Assembly (NCBI GenBank): GCA_014377495.1
Contig: JACMPN010000353.1
Location: 1-7,300, forward strand
Reading direction: 5' to 3'
DNA length: 7,300 nt
From: Candidatus Sericytochromatia bacterium
Lineage (GTDB): Bacteria; Cyanobacteriota; Sericytochromatia; JACMPN01
The notes beneath the pieces are model-generated. The model did not search any database. It saw only the letters and a program-made list of their open reading frames with translations, and was not told where the DNA came from. This document shows, piece after piece, positions 5,992-7,300 of the stretch (the first letter of the stretch is position 1; the number at the start of each line of letters is the position of its first letter). A program made the translations under genes and the position numbers.

Positions 5992-7052
5992 TTACTGGGT
6001 GATCCCACTGCGGATGTTGATGTTGTTGCTGATGTTCACCGAATTCGAGGCAGGATCGCTCACCCTGCTGCTCACATGCACTCAGACGTTACGACCAGTG
6101 GTGAAACCGCCTCCGTTGTTGACCGAACCGGTGTTCACCGGATCATCGGTCGCTGCCGCCAGCTCAACGGTCGAACGTGTCGTATCGCCGTCATAGAGCG
6201 GCACAGCGGAATTACGGAAGAATGTCGGCGTGCTGCCAATCGCACCGTCAAACCGGTTGGGATCGTAGGTGTAGTTCAGCATCGTGTTTTGGGCGCTCAA
6301 CTGATAGCTGTTTGCAATCGTGTTGGTCGGCGAGACGCCGGCAATCGCATTGGGGCCGGGACCGGAAACGTAGACGGCGAAAAGGCTCTCGACGTCGGCC
6401 GTGTTGACGGGCTCGTTGAAGGTCAGTGTGAAGGTTGTCGCTGGATCCACACCGGTAGCATCCTTGGCCGGCGTGCAATTGGTGACTTCCGGCTTGTCGG
6501 AGAGCACGTAGACTCGGTCGGTGACGCCATTGATGGTCTCACCGAAGGTCAACCGGTTGACGCTGTAGTCGCCACGCTCGTTGTTCGTAGGAACAATCGT
6601 CTGCTGGCGTGTGGTAAAGCCTGGCTTGGTGGCCGTAACCAGAATGGTCGAACCTCCTGGGGCGTATAGACCGTACGAATAGTCCTGGATTGTACCGGTG
6701 CCGGTGTCAGTAACTGGACCAGACGCACCGGTCCGGGTCGTCATGGTGAGGATGTCCGAGCCATTCGAGAAAACACCGGCACCAAGCACCTTGCCGGTGA
6801 CAGTGGCATCATCCAGGCGGCTACCGCTGTCATCGAACACGATGCCCTGATTGGTGGCCCGACGTGTCCTGTTGCAATCCACACAGCCCAGCGAAGACGG
6901 TGTGGGCGTCGCAACATTTGTTGGATTCAACAATGCCGTTGGCGCAACAGACGATCCTGCTGTAACACTTGGCCCGACCGATGGCGTCGCCACTGGCCCG
7001 GCAGGCGCACAGGCGGCGATTATGAGGACGCACAGCCAAAATGCAATCGCAT
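5992..7052 (-). pseudogene. Degraded surface lipoprotein with carboxypeptidase-regulatory-like region and Big_5 Ig-like domain
   Basis: The intact part is an open frame from a GTG at 6993 down to TGA at 6082-6084 (303 residues), but that GTG has no ribosome site and falls just after a lipobox. In the same frame upstream the sequence reads AFWLCVLIIAACAPAG with no ATG, GTG or TTG before a stop. One base out of frame, an ATG at 7052 gives MRLHF. Adding one T to the TTTT tract (7038-7041) would join them into a textbook lipoprotein signal, MRLHFWLCVLIIAAC. After a Ser/Thr/Pro linker come a C-x-x-C and a beta-rich region (ATVTGKV, GGSTILVTATKPGFTTR). A Big_5-like domain follows (ATGVDPATTFTLTFNEPVN). 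After the TGA the same frame stays open 29 more codons to TAA at 5992-5994 and reads SDPASNSVNIS, the typical end of a Big_5 domain. Two lesions suggest decay, though a read error in the T tract could explain the first. Confidence 0.65.
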
Positions 7053-7128
7053 GGAAGCTCTCAATCGCTTGGGTGATAAATTCTGGACGGTAATTGACCA
7101 GAACTGTTCCAAGCGCTTGCTGCCAGCC
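7053..7128. other. Short intergenic region with dyads
   Basis: An inverted repeat TTCTGG (7081-7086) / CCAGAA (7098-7103) could, on the minus strand, form a weak hairpin followed by TTTAT. It would serve as a poor terminator for the gene ending at 7129, or as an operator for the lipoprotein gene. It is flanked by CAAGCGCTTG (7110-7119), a perfect palindrome, and the near-copy CAATCGCTTG (7062-7071). Confidence 0.4.
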
Positions 7129-7299
7129 TTACCGTTCGTGGACGACGTCGACGACGGGGACGCTGTGACTCAAGGCAGCCGCGACGGCGTTGCGCAAGGC
7201 ATCCGGGGCGACGTCCGTGGGTTCTTCCGGGTTGTACGGATTCACGGTGACCCCGACCAGACGCAGGGGCTGGCGGGCGACGTACGTGCCGCCGCGGCG
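7129..7299 (-). CDS. C-terminal end of an unrecognised protein, cut by window edge
   Basis: Reading leftward from the right edge, a frame stays open for 56 codons to TAA at 7131-7129. It contains LRLVGVTVNPYNPEE and ends VPVVDVVHER. Codon use is GC-rich and regular, and the alternation of hydrophobic strands and an Ala-rich helix (ALRNAVAAALSH) looks like a folded alpha/beta domain. I do not recognise the family. It lies upstream of, and co-directional with, the lipoprotein gene, 76 bp away, with at most a weak terminator between. Confidence 0.65.
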   Translation of the reverse strand, partial: RRGGTYVARQPLRLVGVTVNPYNPEEPTDVAPDALRNAVAAALSHSVPVVDVVHER

Positions 7300-7300
7300 C

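Noticed and set aside
6082..6084. TGA recoded as an amino acid, or selenocysteine, in the lipoprotein gene
   Set aside because: TGA ends other intact genes here (TPR, antitoxin, RelE-like toxin, ART-like protein), and no selenocysteine insertion hairpin is evident. A nonsense mutation is simpler.
6076..6669. 197-codon plus-strand open frame
   Set aside because: Antisense to the lipoprotein gene, whose minus-strand product has recognisable Big_5 features.

Overview
The window is high-GC bacterial DNA read as ordinary genetic code: TGA, TAG and TAA all serve as stops. Genes are compact and on both strands, several starts have clear Shine-Dalgarno sites, and three products look like lipoproteins or envelope/export-linked proteins. 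I see no rRNA, tRNA, CRISPR array, transposase or integrase. A Gram-negative-type envelope is suggested by an LPAC lipobox followed by Ala and by a peptide-transporter binding protein. The lipoprotein with a carboxypeptidase-regulatory-like region plus a Big_5 Ig-like domain, and the DUF4332 protein, faintly recall non-photosynthetic relatives of Cyanobacteria, but this is a guess and the phylum is not established.

Layout. 2-1066 (+) is the C-terminal two thirds of an ABC-transporter solute-binding protein. It ends at a perfect 19-bp hairpin terminator shared with a convergent small membrane protein (1163-1618, -). A leader with two potential hairpins (1764-1883) precedes a TPR protein (1884-2660, +). 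A second bidirectional terminator (2717-2743) separates that gene from a DUF4332 helix-hairpin-helix lipoprotein (2766-3299, -). Upstream of the lipoprotein, on the same strand, lies a 506-residue protein whose C-terminal part looks like an ADP-ribosyltransferase toxin domain (3419-4939, -).

An intergenic region rich in dyads (4940-5169) separates this from a divergent three-gene toxin-antitoxin operon (5170-5870, +). The operon encodes an AT-hook/ribbon-helix-helix DNA-binding protein, an acidic antitoxin and a RelE/ParE-family toxin, the last two overlapping by ATGA. After a featureless 121-bp gap comes a degraded cell-surface lipoprotein gene (5992-7052, -). It carries two apparent lesions: a one-base frameshift in the signal peptide and an in-frame TGA near the C terminus. 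The window closes with the last 56 codons of an unrecognised minus-strand gene (7129-7299).

The most notable items are the split-function toxin-antitoxin operon (regulator, antitoxin and toxin as separate proteins), the ART-like putative effector beside it, and the double-lesion lipoprotein gene, which is visible only when the frames are read together. The genes do not form one pathway: the left part is housekeeping/envelope and the 3.4-7.1 kb part looks accessory.
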